64,000 bases of DNA. Origin: Nonomuraea basaltis (GTDB taxonomy: Bacteria; Actinomycetota; Actinomycetes; Streptosporangiales; Streptosporangiaceae). The stretch lies in the NCBI RefSeq assembly GCF_005893125.1, contig NZ_VCJS01000018.1, forward strand, positions 1 through 64,000, written 5' to 3'. The position numbers were made by a program, and so were the translations under genes. Under the pieces are notes generated by a model. The model ran no database searches. It saw only the letters and a program-made list of their open reading frames with translations, and was not told where the DNA came from. This document shows positions 35,495 to 43,182 of the stretch, piece after piece (positions within the stretch are counted from its first letter, which is position 1; each line of letters begins with the position of its first letter).

Positions 35495-37009
35495 ATGACT
35501 CTCGCCCGCACGCGATTAGCAGCCCTCGCCACCTCGATCCTCGCCGTCCTCCTCATCGCCGCAGGCCAGCCCGCCCTGGCCACGGCCAAGGAGGCCCCGC
35601 TGCCCGCGGCCTTCGCCAAGGCGGCGGCCGAGCACGACGTACCTCGTGACCTGCTGGTCGCGCTCGCCTACGCCGAGACCCACCTCGACGGACACAACGG
35701 CGAGCCCAGCGCCAGCGGCGGCTACGGCCTGATGCACCTGGTCAGCAACCCGACCAACCACTCGCTCGAGAAGGCCGCCGAGCTCACCAAGCTCCCGGTC
35801 GAGAAGCTGCGCGCCGACGACGAGGCCAACATCCTCGGCGGCGCCGCCGTCCTGCGCTCCCACGCCGACGCGATGGGCCTCGACGAGACGGCCAGGAAGG
35901 ACATCGGCCGCTGGTACCAGGCCGTGGCCAAGTACGCCAACGCCTCCTCCCCGGAGCTGGCCCGCCTCTACGCCGACGCCGTGTACGAGCAGCTCGGCCT
36001 CGGCATCGACGCCCGCGGCGTGCAGATCAAGCCGCAGGAGATCACCGCCGACCGCGGCGCGTACGCCAAGACCCGCGACCTGAACGCGCAGGCCGAGGTC
36101 GCCAGCCCCGACTACCCGCCGGCTGCCTGGGTGCCGGCCAACTCCGGCAACTACCGCGTCGCCAACCGCGAGACCGACTACAACATCGACCGCGTGGTCA
36201 TCCACGTGACCCAGGGCTCGTACGCGGGCACCATCTCCTGGTTCCAGAACCCCAGCGCCAACGTCTCGGCGCACTACGTGGTGAAGTCCTCCAGCGGCGC
36301 CATCACCCAGATGGTGCGCGACAAGGACGTCGCCTGGCACGCGGGGAACTCCACCTACAACAACCGGTCCATCGGCATCGAGCACGAGGGCTTCGTCAAC
36401 GACGCCTCGTGGTTCACCGACGCCATGTACCGGGCCTCGGCGGCCCTGACCAAGGCCCTCTGCGACAAGTACGGCATCCCCAAGACCAGGACCGGCATCA
36501 TCGGGCACAACGAGGTGCCCGGCGCGACCCACACCGACCCGGGTTCGCACTGGAACTGGACCACGTACATGAACTACGTGACCGGTGGCGGCACCCCGTC
36601 GTGGACGACGACCGTCGACAACGCCACCTCCGGCCAGTTCACCGCCAGCGCCAACTGGGGCACCTCCACCTACTCCAGCCAGCGCCACGGGACCGACTAC
36701 CGCTTCGCCGACCCGGTCGCCGCCAGCGACGCGGCGTGGTACTCGGCCGCGATCCCCAGCGCCGGCACGTACCGCGTCGAGGTCTGGCATCCGGCGGATG
36801 CCGGGTACAACAGCTCGGCGCCGTACATCGTTGCGGCATCGGGCGGAAACCAGACGGTATATGTCGACCAACGCTCCGGCGGCGGAACGTGGCGTAGCAT
36901 CGGCACATTCTCGCTCAACGCCGGCACGTACAACGTGGTCGGCGTGAGCAGGTGGACCTCAGGCACGGGCCTCGTCATCGCCGACGCGGTCCGCATCAGC
37001 CGGGTCTGA
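35495..37009 (+). CDS. secreted N-acetylmuramoyl-L-alanine amidase (Amidase_2) with golvesin-like C-terminal domain
   Basis: 504 aa from ATG 35495 (GAGGAGC seven nt upstream). A signal peptide (1-30) leads into a lysozyme-like helical domain (about 35-170) with DLLVALAYAETHLDGHNGEP and SASGGYGLMHLV, which holds a Glu like that of transglycosylases. An Amidase_2 zinc domain (about 215-360) follows, with VVIHVTQGS (first His), HYVVKSSSGAITQMV, IGIEHEG and IGHNEVPGATHTDPG (second and third ligands). The C-terminal 130 aa match the golvesin-like domain of the divergent GHL10 protein. Together they look like a peptidoglycan-degrading pair sharing a wall- or glycan-binding module. Confidence 0.92.
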   Translation: MTLARTRLAALATSILAVLLIAAGQPALATAKEAPLPAAFAKAAAEHDVPRDLLVALAYAETHLDGHNGEPSASGGYGLMHLVSNPTNHSLEKAAELTKLPVEKLRADDEANILGGAAVLRSHADAMGLDETARKDIGRWYQAVAKYANASSPELARLYADAVYEQLGLGIDARGVQIKPQEITADRGAYAKTRDLNAQAEVASPDYPPAAWVPANSGNYRVANRETDYNIDRVVIHVTQGSYAGTISWFQNPSANVSAHYVVKSSSGAITQMVRDKDVAWHAGNSTYNNRSIGIEHEGFVNDASWFTDAMYRASAALTKALCDKYGIPKTRTGIIGHNEVPGATHTDPGSHWNWTTYMNYVTGGGTPSWTTTVDNATSGQFTASANWGTSTYSSQRHGTDYRFADPVAASDAAWYSAAIPSAGTYRVEVWHPADAGYNSSAPYIVAASGGNQTVYVDQRSGGGTWRSIGTFSLNAGTYNVVGVSRWTSGTGLVIADAVRISRV

Positions 37010-37016
37010 GATTCCC

Positions 37017-37058
37017 GTACGGCCCGCGTCCGTCTCTGGCGGGGGGCGCGGGCCGTAC
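37017..37058. terminator. bidirectional hairpin between convergent genes
   Basis: Perfect 12-bp stem GTACGGCCCGCG (37017-37028) and CGCGGGCCGTAC (37047-37058) with an 18-nt loop, seven nt after the amidase stop and directly next to the stop of the convergent receptor-like gene. Confidence 0.7.
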
Positions 37059-38048
37059 TCATCCCGTCGCGACCGGGCCATCGGTTTCCCATCGGGTGAG
37101 CACCGCCCGATGCCCCACCTGGGCGCCGGTGCGCGGATCGATCTTGAAGACCCCGAACAACGTGGTGATCTCCAGGCCGCTCGCGACGGCCCACAGCTCC
37201 TCCCGTCCGGCACCTCCCGCTTGAGCAGCGCAGTGGTTCGCGATGATCGCGGCGGCAGCGGCTTGCACGGCGGGATAATCAGGCGGCGCTCCGGCCCTAT
37301 CCCGATATGCGCCAACGAAATCCCCCTCGGCCATTCCAACCTCCACTGCACCTCCACCGCTCTCCGGAAACCATTGCCCGACGCCATAGATCCCACGAGG
37401 ATCGTCCACCGCCTCGCCGAACTCCCGCACCCCCGCCGCCACGGCGCAGATCACCTGCGGGCCGCCTGCCAGAGCTCGCTTGATCACCTCGACGTCCTCG
37501 GCGAAGGACCCAGCACAAAACAGACTCCACGGATTATCCTGTGCGGAAGGCAGCGCATCGCCAGGCCGGATCCGGACCACCCGGATTCCAAGCTCATTCG
37601 CGCAGCTCTCCGCCCCCGCGGCCACCTGCCGCCCGAAGCTCCCCTTCCCCGCCGCAACCCAAAGCGGATCACGGGCCACCCGGCGGATGAACGGCTCCGC
37701 GTACCGGCTCGTCGGCGTCAGAACCGAGACGACATGACCGGGTTGAGCCGTCTCCACGTCATCCCCCGAACCACCGTGGTTCCAGATCAGCCGGTCCAAT
37801 TCCGCGGCCACCTGCCCTGCCCGGCGCATGAGCTGAGTGGAGTACGGCCCAAGGAGGAGGTCGCACCGCGACGACAGCCGCCGAAGAACGCGCTCCAGCA
37901 CCTCCGGGTCGCTGCGGTCGTCCTCAACGATCAACTCCACGGACTCGTTGACGGACCGCCAGATGTCGAGGCCTAGCCCGGCCTGCTTACCAAAACGGGC
38001 ATGCTTCCCCGACAGAGACAAAGGCACCCCGAGCCTGAGCCGACTCAT
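37059..38048 (-). CDS. cytosolic periplasmic-binding-fold (type 1) receptor-like protein
   Basis: 329 aa from ATG 38048 (AAGGAG seven nt upstream). RLRLGVPLSLSGKHARFGKQ, ELIVEDDRSDPEVLERVL, DLLLGPYSTQLMRRAGQVAA and WNHGGSGDDV reproduce the first lobe of branched-chain amino-acid binding proteins (Peripla_BP_6). LWVAAGKGSFGRQVAAGAES begins the second lobe. There is no signal peptide or lipobox and no ABC genes nearby, so it appears to be an intracellular ligand sensor or a moonlighting enzyme. Monocistronic. Its ligand is unknown. Confidence 0.7.
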   Translation of the reverse strand: MSRLRLGVPLSLSGKHARFGKQAGLGLDIWRSVNESVELIVEDDRSDPEVLERVLRRLSSRCDLLLGPYSTQLMRRAGQVAAELDRLIWNHGGSGDDVETAQPGHVVSVLTPTSRYAEPFIRRVARDPLWVAAGKGSFGRQVAAGAESCANELGIRVVRIRPGDALPSAQDNPWSLFCAGSFAEDVEVIKRALAGGPQVICAVAAGVREFGEAVDDPRGIYGVGQWFPESGGGAVEVGMAEGDFVGAYRDRAGAPPDYPAVQAAAAAIIANHCAAQAGGAGREELWAVASGLEITTLFGVFKIDPRTGAQVGHRAVLTRWETDGPVATG

Positions 38049-38136
38049 CTGGTTCTCCTTCGAGAAAGAAGCAGGTCACGCCACTAGCCTGGCGTACGCC
38101 CGGACGTGAACAGCGGATTTGCGCGATGATGGCCGA

Positions 38137-38976
38137 GTGACCGAAATCCTCAGATATGCCGCCTTCACCACCACTCCCTCTGGCGGCAACCCCGCCGGAG
38201 TGGTCTTGGATGCCCAGGGGTTGTCAGACGCGGAGATGCTCGCCATCGCCGCCGAGCTCGGCTACTCCGAGACGGCCTTCCTGCTGCCCACGGGAGAGCG
38301 CCAGTATCGGATCCGGTACTTCAGCCCTCTGGCCGAGGTCGCCTTCTGCGGTCACGCGACGATCGCGACCTCGGTCGCGCTCGGCGAGCGGGCCGGTCCA
38401 GGAACCGTGCACCTCGCCACCCAGGCAGGCCCGGTCCCGGTGGAGATCGTCGCAGGTCCGGCCGGTGGCATCACCGCCACCTTGACGAGTCCGCCCACCT
38501 CCACCCGCCCAGCCTCCGAGGAGGAGGTGCGGCTGGCGCTTGCCGCGCTGGGCTGGTCGGCCGATGACCTGGACCCTGCCTACCCAGCGCACGTCGCCAA
38601 CGCCGGCAACGACCATCTCGTCCTGGCCGCGGCCACCCGGGACCGCCTGGCCGACCTCGACTACGACTACGACGCCCTCGGCAAGATCATGGCGGAGCTG
38701 GGCTGGACCACGGTCCACCTCTTCTGGGCCGAATCCCCCACCGTCTTCCACGCCCGCAACCCGTTCCCGCCCGGCGGCGTGGTCGAGGACCCGGCCACCG
38801 GCGCGGCGGCGGCCGCCTTCACCGGCTACCTACGCGCCCTGGGACACCTCGAAGACGGCGCCGTCATCACCATTCACCAGGGCGTCGACATGGGGCGGCC
38901 CAGCCTCCTGACGTGCACCGTCATCCCTGGCGACACCCGCGCCAAGGTCTCTGGCACCGCGGTGCCCATCCAGTAG
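38137..38976 (+). CDS. PhzF family isomerase/epimerase
   Basis: 279 aa. I chose GTG 38137 because family proteins begin right at this point; TTG 38119 would add six residues. Landmarks are FTTTPSGGNPAGVVLDA, the catalytic Glu in LGYSETAFLL, FSPLAEVAFCGHATIATSVA and EDPATGAAAAAFTGYL, all diagnostic of PhzF (PF02567). The family includes the phenazine isomerase PhzF and diaminopimelate-epimerase-like proteins. No other phenazine genes are present here, so it is probably a general isomerase of unknown substrate. Confidence 0.94.
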   Translation: MTEILRYAAFTTTPSGGNPAGVVLDAQGLSDAEMLAIAAELGYSETAFLLPTGERQYRIRYFSPLAEVAFCGHATIATSVALGERAGPGTVHLATQAGPVPVEIVAGPAGGITATLTSPPTSTRPASEEEVRLALAALGWSADDLDPAYPAHVANAGNDHLVLAAATRDRLADLDYDYDALGKIMAELGWTTVHLFWAESPTVFHARNPFPPGGVVEDPATGAAAAAFTGYLRALGHLEDGAVITIHQGVDMGRPSLLTCTVIPGDTRAKVSGTAVPIQ

Positions 38977-38986
38977 GGATGGCGTA

Positions 38987-39211
38987 TTAGAAGTCGAATT
39001 CTCCGAGTTTCGCGCCGCCCACGAAGGCGCGGAAGACGCTGCCTCGAAGGATCATCGGTGCGACGTCGGGCTGCTCGGAGTCTTTGATGGCGTATCGGTC
39101 GCCGCTCAGCTTGGCCGCATAGAGGCAGTCCCCTCCGTTCGGGCCGGAGAGCGTGGACTTCGCCCACTGTGCGGCCTCCAGTTCGGCACGGAGCTCGTCA
39201 GTGATCTTCAT
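38987..39211 (-). CDS. DUF397 protein
   Basis: 74 aa from ATG 39211. AQWAKSTLSGPNGGDCLYAA (the WxKS and GGDCVE-like motif), AIKDSEQPDVAPMIL and VFRAFVGGAKLGEFDF are the DUF397 landmarks (PF04149). Its start lies 14 nt inside the end of the XRE regulator gene, so the two are coupled. In Streptomyces such partners belong to the WhiJ-like family of developmental regulator loci. The exact role is unknown. Confidence 0.95.
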   Translation of the reverse strand: MKITDELRAELEAAQWAKSTLSGPNGGDCLYAAKLSGDRYAIKDSEQPDVAPMILRGSVFRAFVGGAKLGEFDF

Positions 39212-39998
39212 ACTTCGCCGCCACCTCACGCACTAGTCGCTGGCTCACGTGAATGGGATGCGCCCATTTGTGAATTGCGTCATATATGACGTTAACGCGC
39301 CTTACCGTCTCCTCGCGAGCGGATACGGAGCCCTGGACAGCGTCTTCGAGGTAGACGTGGTCCGGCATGCCGTCACCCTGGGCCAGGGCGAAGCCCCCGA
39401 GGACACCTGCTGTGGCGCCCACCTCCAGCGGCACGACCTGGAACGAGACATTGGGCCGCTCAGCTATCTTCAGCAGGTGCTTTAGCTGCTCGCGCATCAC
39501 GTCTTTGCCTCCAACGGGCCGTAGGAGAACGCATTCGTCGAGCAGCGCCCAGTACATGGGCGGATCCTCGCGCTCGAACACGGACTGCCGCCGGAGCCGC
39601 GTCTCAACGGCCTCTTCGATCCACTGCTCGGTGGCCCCCGGCGCGGCCGAGAGCATGGCCCGCGCGTAGCGAGCTGTCTGGAGGAGCCCCGGGACAACGA
39701 GCGGTTGCCACGTTCGTATGGTGTGCGCCTTCTCTTCCGCTTTCGGCCATTCGCTGAACCACTTCGGCACGGACATGACCGCTGTGTTGGGCAGGAGCCG
39801 AAGGAGCTCCCCGTTGAGCCCCAGGACCGCTTCGGCTGCAAGCGTGAACTTCTTGGTCGGCCTCCGCTTACCGCGCTCGATCAGGCCGACCAGGCTCTCG
39901 CTGCATGAGAGCAGGTGTCCTAGCGCCATTTGAGACAGCCCGGCTGTGTTGCGCGCCTTCTTCAGCAATTTCCCGTATGTCTGTGTGTCCTCGGCCAT
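39198..39998 (-). CDS. XRE family regulator with DUF5753 domain (WhiJ-like)
   Basis: 266 aa from ATG 39998. The N-terminal HTH_3 is YGKLLKKARNTAGLSQMALG followed by LLSCSESLVGLIERGKRRPT. From about residue 85, a DUF5753 domain includes IRTWQPLVVPGLLQTARYAR, RRQSVFEREDPPMYWALLDE and NVSFQVVPLEVGATAGVLGG. This combination with DUF397 and a neighbouring HATPase gene is a recurrent actinomycete module (WhiJ/AbaA-type) tied to differentiation and antibiotic production. The HATPase gene is divergent at 40178, and the 179-nt gap probably carries both promoters. Confidence 0.95.
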   Translation of the reverse strand: MAEDTQTYGKLLKKARNTAGLSQMALGHLLSCSESLVGLIERGKRRPTKKFTLAAEAVLGLNGELLRLLPNTAVMSVPKWFSEWPKAEEKAHTIRTWQPLVVPGLLQTARYARAMLSAAPGATEQWIEEAVETRLRRQSVFEREDPPMYWALLDECVLLRPVGGKDVMREQLKHLLKIAERPNVSFQVVPLEVGATAGVLGGFALAQGDGMPDHVYLEDAVQGSVSAREETVRRVNVIYDAIHKWAHPIHVSQRLVREVAAKYEDH

Positions 39999-40177
39999 GG
40001 ATCTCACGCCCCTTCGAAGGACCCCGACAACGCTGCCACGCGTCTGTCTGGATACGGACAGTCGCAAGCCGATTACAGATTAGTAGGCGAGCGGCACTCT
40101 CGTAAGTAGTTCCGGACTTCGCGCTCAGCCTCCTGTCCGGACCAAATAGCGGCATAGCAAACAAAGTCGGTGATTTC

Positions 40178-40618
40178 GTGCGAGCAGGAACCACACCAAC
40201 GGAGATGCCAGATGTCGTCGTATGGCGGAGTACTACCCTGCGCCGAAACGACAGGACGCCATGGCAGGCGCGTCAGGCTACCGGGCTATGGCTGGCCGAC
40301 AGCCATCCATCGGTCCGGGCCGACGCCCTGCAGATCGTCGCGGAACTGGTTGCCAACGTCATCCAGCACGTCCCGGCGGGTCGGCGACGCGACTGGCTCA
40401 AGGTCAGGCTGGGCTTCGGCGACGGCTTCGCGCGTCTTGAAGTGATCGACCCCGGCACTCCAAAACCGGAACCGTCCTTCGCCCCTCGCCGGGTGGGCCC
40501 CATGGAGGAGTCCGGCCGCGGCCTTGGCATCGTGGCGCGGCTGAGCATCCGATGTGGAACGCACGTCATCAAGGACGGCCATCGCGTCGTGTGGGCCGAC
40601 ATCGCCGTAAGCGCGTGA
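40178..40618 (+). CDS. HATPase (anti-sigma/RsbW-like) ATP-binding protein
   Basis: 146 aa from GTG 40178; ATG 40205 is an alternative start. The GHKL motifs are ALQIVAELVANVIQHVPAGR (N-box Glu and Asn), EVIDPGTPKPEP (DxG) and EESGRGLGIVARLS (G2 box). Length and motif spacing fit the small serine-kinase-like proteins that accompany XRE/DUF397 pairs. It may bind or phosphorylate a STAS or regulator partner. No transmembrane or sensor domain is present. Confidence 0.85.
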   Translation: MRAGTTPTEMPDVVVWRSTTLRRNDRTPWQARQATGLWLADSHPSVRADALQIVAELVANVIQHVPAGRRRDWLKVRLGFGDGFARLEVIDPGTPKPEPSFAPRRVGPMEESGRGLGIVARLSIRCGTHVIKDGHRVVWADIAVSA

Positions 40619-40625
40619 TCGCGCC

Positions 40626-40838
40626 GTGACGGCAACCAGGAGTTTTCCCGGCTGGGACATCATCGATGGCGCCGGGGGCGGCTACATCGCCATCCGTACC
40701 GTTCTAGTGCCCGAAAACAGCGGACTTTCCAACATACGTTGCGGCGCGACCCTGCTCGAGCTGTACAAGCACCTGGAGCAGGAAATGCGCCGCCAAGAAC
40801 GGCCGTCTCCGACAAGGAAATTGCCGGGCGCGGCATAA
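40626..40838 (+). CDS. small conserved-looking hypothetical protein
   Basis: 70 aa from GTG 40626, seven nt after the HATPase gene. PGWDIIDGAGGGYIAIRTVL, then LSNIRCGATLLELYKHLEQE, gives a short beta-hairpin followed by a helix. Similar short proteins (a WDI.. start and a final LxxxLExE helix) are common next to WhiJ-like loci in actinomycetes, by recollection. Probably co-transcribed with the HATPase gene. Function unknown. Confidence 0.6.
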   Translation: MTATRSFPGWDIIDGAGGGYIAIRTVLVPENSGLSNIRCGATLLELYKHLEQEMRRQERPSPTRKLPGAA

Positions 40839-41102
40839 GGGTCCGCCTTCTTCGCCGGCATGGCCGAATCCGAACGCGAGTACATCCGCGAGAAATCCCT
40901 CGAAGGCCAGGCCTCCGCCCGCGAACGCGGCCGCCACGGCGGGCGCCCCAAGGTCTTCGACGACGACCTGGTCGCCTACGCGCGCACCCTCCGCGCCCGC
41001 GGCGTGGCTGTTCCCGACATCGCCCGCAAGCTAATCATTCCCGGAGGTTCCGTCGCCGTGTTCGCACAGCTCAGAGCGCTTCCAGAGACTCACAAGTCAT
41101 GA
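40839..41102 (+). pseudogene. C-terminal stump of a serine recombinase (resolvase)
   Basis: The open frame starts after a stop at 40836 and gives FFAGMAESEREYIREKSLEG, then RERGRHGGRPKVFDDDLVAYAR and GVAVPDIARKL. This is the end of the long helix and the HTH region of Tn3-type resolvases. The whole catalytic domain with the active Ser is missing, and the last residues (IIPGGSVAVFAQLRAL) diverge from the usual ending. It is a relic of a mobile element in the gap between the WhiJ-like module and the RiPP-like gene. Confidence 0.8.
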
Positions 41103-41226
41103 TCCCAGTCCGCTACAAGTGCTCTTCAAGTCGTCAGCCCTAACTTGGTCATCACAAGCACGACAGGTTCCACGGAACACCGGGGGAACGAAGACACACC
41201 GCGGAAGCGGTGGAAGGGGAAACGAA

Positions 41227-41364
41227 ATGTCGAAGATCTCGCTGAACGACCTTGCCATCGACGGTGCCGAGCTGACCGACGCCGAGCTGGGCGACGTGGC
41301 CGGCGGCCGACTGACCGTGTGCTGGACCACCGGTGGCAAGGCCACCGAGTGGCAGGTGTCCTAA
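41227..41364 (+). CDS. putative RiPP precursor peptide with GG-type leader
   Basis: 45 aa from ATG 41227, with GGAAGGGG about seven nt upstream. The leader MSKISLNDLAIDGAELTDAE, then LGDVAGG, is the acidic amphipathic helix ending in a double-glycine cleavage site seen in nif11/mersacidin-type RiPP leaders. The 18-residue core RLTVCWTTGGKATEWQVS has one Cys, three Thr, one Ser and two Trp as candidate modification sites. No dehydratase, cyclase, radical SAM or peptidase gene is visible in this window, so modification is unproven. The class cannot be named. It is not a fragment of a longer frame. Confidence 0.6.
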   Translation: MSKISLNDLAIDGAELTDAELGDVAGGRLTVCWTTGGKATEWQVS

Positions 41365-41543
41365 CCGATCCGGGACCGGACCCGCGAGCTCGGCGGCTTC
41401 CTGCTCGGGGTCACGCACGGGTAGCCACGGAGCCGTCGACCCGGACGCGCTCACGGCCGACGACCTGGGCGAGATCCTCTCGTCCAAGCGCGTCGTGGCG
41501 GACTGGATCGCCCTGGCCTCCGGGGCGCCCTCGTTGGCCTGGG

Positions 41544-41768
41544 GTGAAGCTCATTGACACCCTCCTGATCGCGGCCGCGCTGGTGCTGCTCGCGACGCAG
41601 GTGCTGGGCCCGGCCGAGGAGCCGCCCGCCGCGCCGGTCAGCCTGGTGACGCGCTGGACGGGGGCGTTTCTGATCGACTACTGGGTCGTCGTCGTGTGCG
41701 TCACCCTCGTCGCCGCGCCGGACGGTGAAGGTCAGGCGGTCGCGCCGCCGTCTATCACGTGGTCCTGA
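41544..41768 (+). CDS. possible small two-helix membrane protein
   Basis: 74 aa from GTG 41544. Two hydrophobic segments, LIDTLLIAAALVLLATQVLG and FLIDYWVVVVCVTLVAA, are joined by a Pro-rich loop. The start overlaps another short frame ending at 41557 that contains LTADDLGEILSSKRVVADWI, so a coupled pair or the remains of a decayed gene is possible. Its end overlaps the convergent SDR gene by 37 nt, which lowers confidence. It could be an immunity or transport peptide for the RiPP-like precursor 180 nt upstream, but that is conjecture. Confidence 0.35.
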   Translation: MKLIDTLLIAAALVLLATQVLGPAEEPPAAPVSLVTRWTGAFLIDYWVVVVCVTLVAAPDGEGQAVAPPSITWS

Positions 41769-42493
41769 CCCACGACAAAGCTCGAATCCGGAGACGTCAG
41801 CCACAACACCGCGGCGGCGATCTCCTCCGGAGTGGCTACCCGGCCGATCGGCAGCGCATCGCGAAGGCGCTCGTCCCGCTGCTCGCGGGTCTCCCCCGGG
41901 CGCGTCGACATGGGCGAGTCGATCGGTCCCGGGCTCACGGCGTTGATGCGCACGCCGTCCGCGATGTGGTCGCGGGCGGCGGTGCGGGTCAGGAAGCTCA
42001 CCCCGGCCTTCGACGCCGCGTACGCGGCCGCTCCCGGCAACCGCCAGTGCGCGCCCAGGTTGGAGGCGACGTTGACGATGACACCGCCGCCGTGCGTGCG
42101 CATGTGGGCGATCTCGTGCTTCATCGACAGGAACACGCCCTTCAGGTTCACGGCGAGCACGTCGTCCCAGACGCCCTCGTCGTAGTCCGCCACGGGCGCC
42201 AGCATGCCGAAGATCCCGGCCGCGTTGCAGGCGACGTCGAGCCCGCCGTACCGGGAGACGGCGGCGTCCACCATCGCCGCGACCTCGCCAGACTTGGTGA
42301 CGTCCCCGGCGAACGCGCTCGCCCGGCCACCGTCTTCCTCGATCCCCTTCACGAGCGCGGCGAGCCGGCCCGCGTCGCGGCCGGCGACCAGCACGGCGGC
42401 GCCCTCCTTCGCGTACGCCCGTGCGACCGCCCTGCCCACGACCCCGGTGGCGCCGGTGACGAGTGCGACTTTCTCTGCGAAATGACCTGTCAT
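41732..42493 (-). CDS. short-chain dehydrogenase/reductase
   Basis: 253 aa from ATG 42493; ATG 42502 is an alternative. The cofactor motif is ALVTGATGVVGRAVARAYA (TGxxxGxG), followed by VACNAAG (NNAG equivalent), the catalytic Ser in IVNVASNLGAHW, the YAASK catalytic Tyr/Lys and NAVSPGPIDSPM. The C-terminus SSFVVGQDHVIDGGATA is the classical SDR ending. It lies 20 nt after a TetR gene and is probably repressed by it. Substrate unknown. Cytosolic, NAD(P)-dependent. Confidence 0.95.
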   Translation of the reverse strand: MTGHFAEKVALVTGATGVVGRAVARAYAKEGAAVLVAGRDAGRLAALVKGIEEDGGRASAFAGDVTKSGEVAAMVDAAVSRYGGLDVACNAAGIFGMLAPVADYDEGVWDDVLAVNLKGVFLSMKHEIAHMRTHGGGVIVNVASNLGAHWRLPGAAAYAASKAGVSFLTRTAARDHIADGVRINAVSPGPIDSPMSTRPGETREQRDERLRDALPIGRVATPEEIAAAVLWLTSPDSSFVVGQDHVIDGGATA

Positions 42494-42502
42494 GAATTCC
42501 AT

Positions 42503-42514
42503 ACCAATCGTTCT
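42503..42514 (-). promoter_or_regulatory. candidate TetR box upstream of SDR
   Basis: Read on the minus strand the site is AGAACGATTGGT, nine nt before the SDR start and touching the TetR stop. It differs at one position from the box in front of the TetR gene (43115-43126), suggesting a second binding site that could tune SDR separately. Confidence 0.45.
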
Positions 42515-43092
42515 CAAATTTGGACGGCCGTCATGGCCTGATCAACGGCATCGCGAAGCCGGCGCGGGTCCGGGTCGGCCCGGCCGAGCACCCTGACGCC
42601 CTGCAGCAGCACGAGCAGGAACCTGGCGAGCGCGTGCGGGTCCTTGCCCGCCGGGATCTCCCCCTGCGCGCGGGCCCGGACGAGGGTGGATGCCATGGCG
42701 GTCTCGAGCTCCGCCCAGCTCGCCGCGATCTTCCGCGACACGGCCGCGTCGCGCGAGGCGAACTCCACGGCCGTGTTCACCACCATGCAACCCCGCCGCA
42801 GCTCGTCCGCCAGGCATTCCGCCACGTACGAGTCCAGGAACGCGCGCAGCGCGGGCAGCGCGGGACCCGGCTGGGACAGCGGCTCCACCACGTCGCGTCC
42901 CGCCAGGTAAAGCTCCAGCGCCTTCAGGTAGAGCTCGCGCTTTCCGCCGAAGGTCCCGTAGATGCTCGCCCGCGCGATGCCCAGATGCGCCACGAGGTCC
43001 GCCATCGAGGTCGCCTCGTAGCCGCGCTCCCAGAACAGCTCCAACGCCTTCTCCAGCGCGGCCCCGGGATCGAACTCCTTGCTCCGTGCCAT
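42514..43092 (-). CDS. TetR family transcriptional regulator
   Basis: 192 aa from ATG 43092. The HTH is LEKALELFWERGYEATSMAD, LVAHLGIARASIYGTFGGKR and ELYLKALELY. The ligand domain contains RRGCMVVNTAVEFASRDAAV, which is typical of the TetR_C_16/YxaF-like group (a Cys in GCMVVN) and linked to quinone or electrophile sensing in some relatives. It is first of a TetR-SDR pair. The AGAACGATCGGT box in its leader suggests autorepression. Confidence 0.95.
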   Translation of the reverse strand: MARSKEFDPGAALEKALELFWERGYEATSMADLVAHLGIARASIYGTFGGKRELYLKALELYLAGRDVVEPLSQPGPALPALRAFLDSYVAECLADELRRGCMVVNTAVEFASRDAAVSRKIAASWAELETAMASTLVRARAQGEIPAGKDPHALARFLLVLLQGVRVLGRADPDPRRLRDAVDQAMTAVQI

Positions 43093-43114
43093 GGCGGCAA
43101 AGCTAGCACTATCT

Positions 43115-43126
43115 AGAACGATCGGT
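43115..43126. promoter_or_regulatory. candidate TetR operator upstream of TetR/SDR operon
   Basis: AGAACGATCGGT, containing the palindrome CGATCG, lies 23 nt before the TetR start in an AT-rich leader (CTATCTAG before, TCAAAAATTT after). A near-identical copy lies in front of the SDR. Confidence 0.5.
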
Positions 43127-43182
43127 CAAAAATTTCCACTACTTCACAGCTCCCCATGGGACGCCCGAGATCATCCAGCGCT

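Noticed and set aside
41333..41557. Frame containing LTADDLGEILSSKRVVADWI between the RiPP-like gene and the small membrane protein
   Set aside because: No start codon outside the precursor gene and no ribosome binding site; kept only as a possible remnant in the neighbouring entry.
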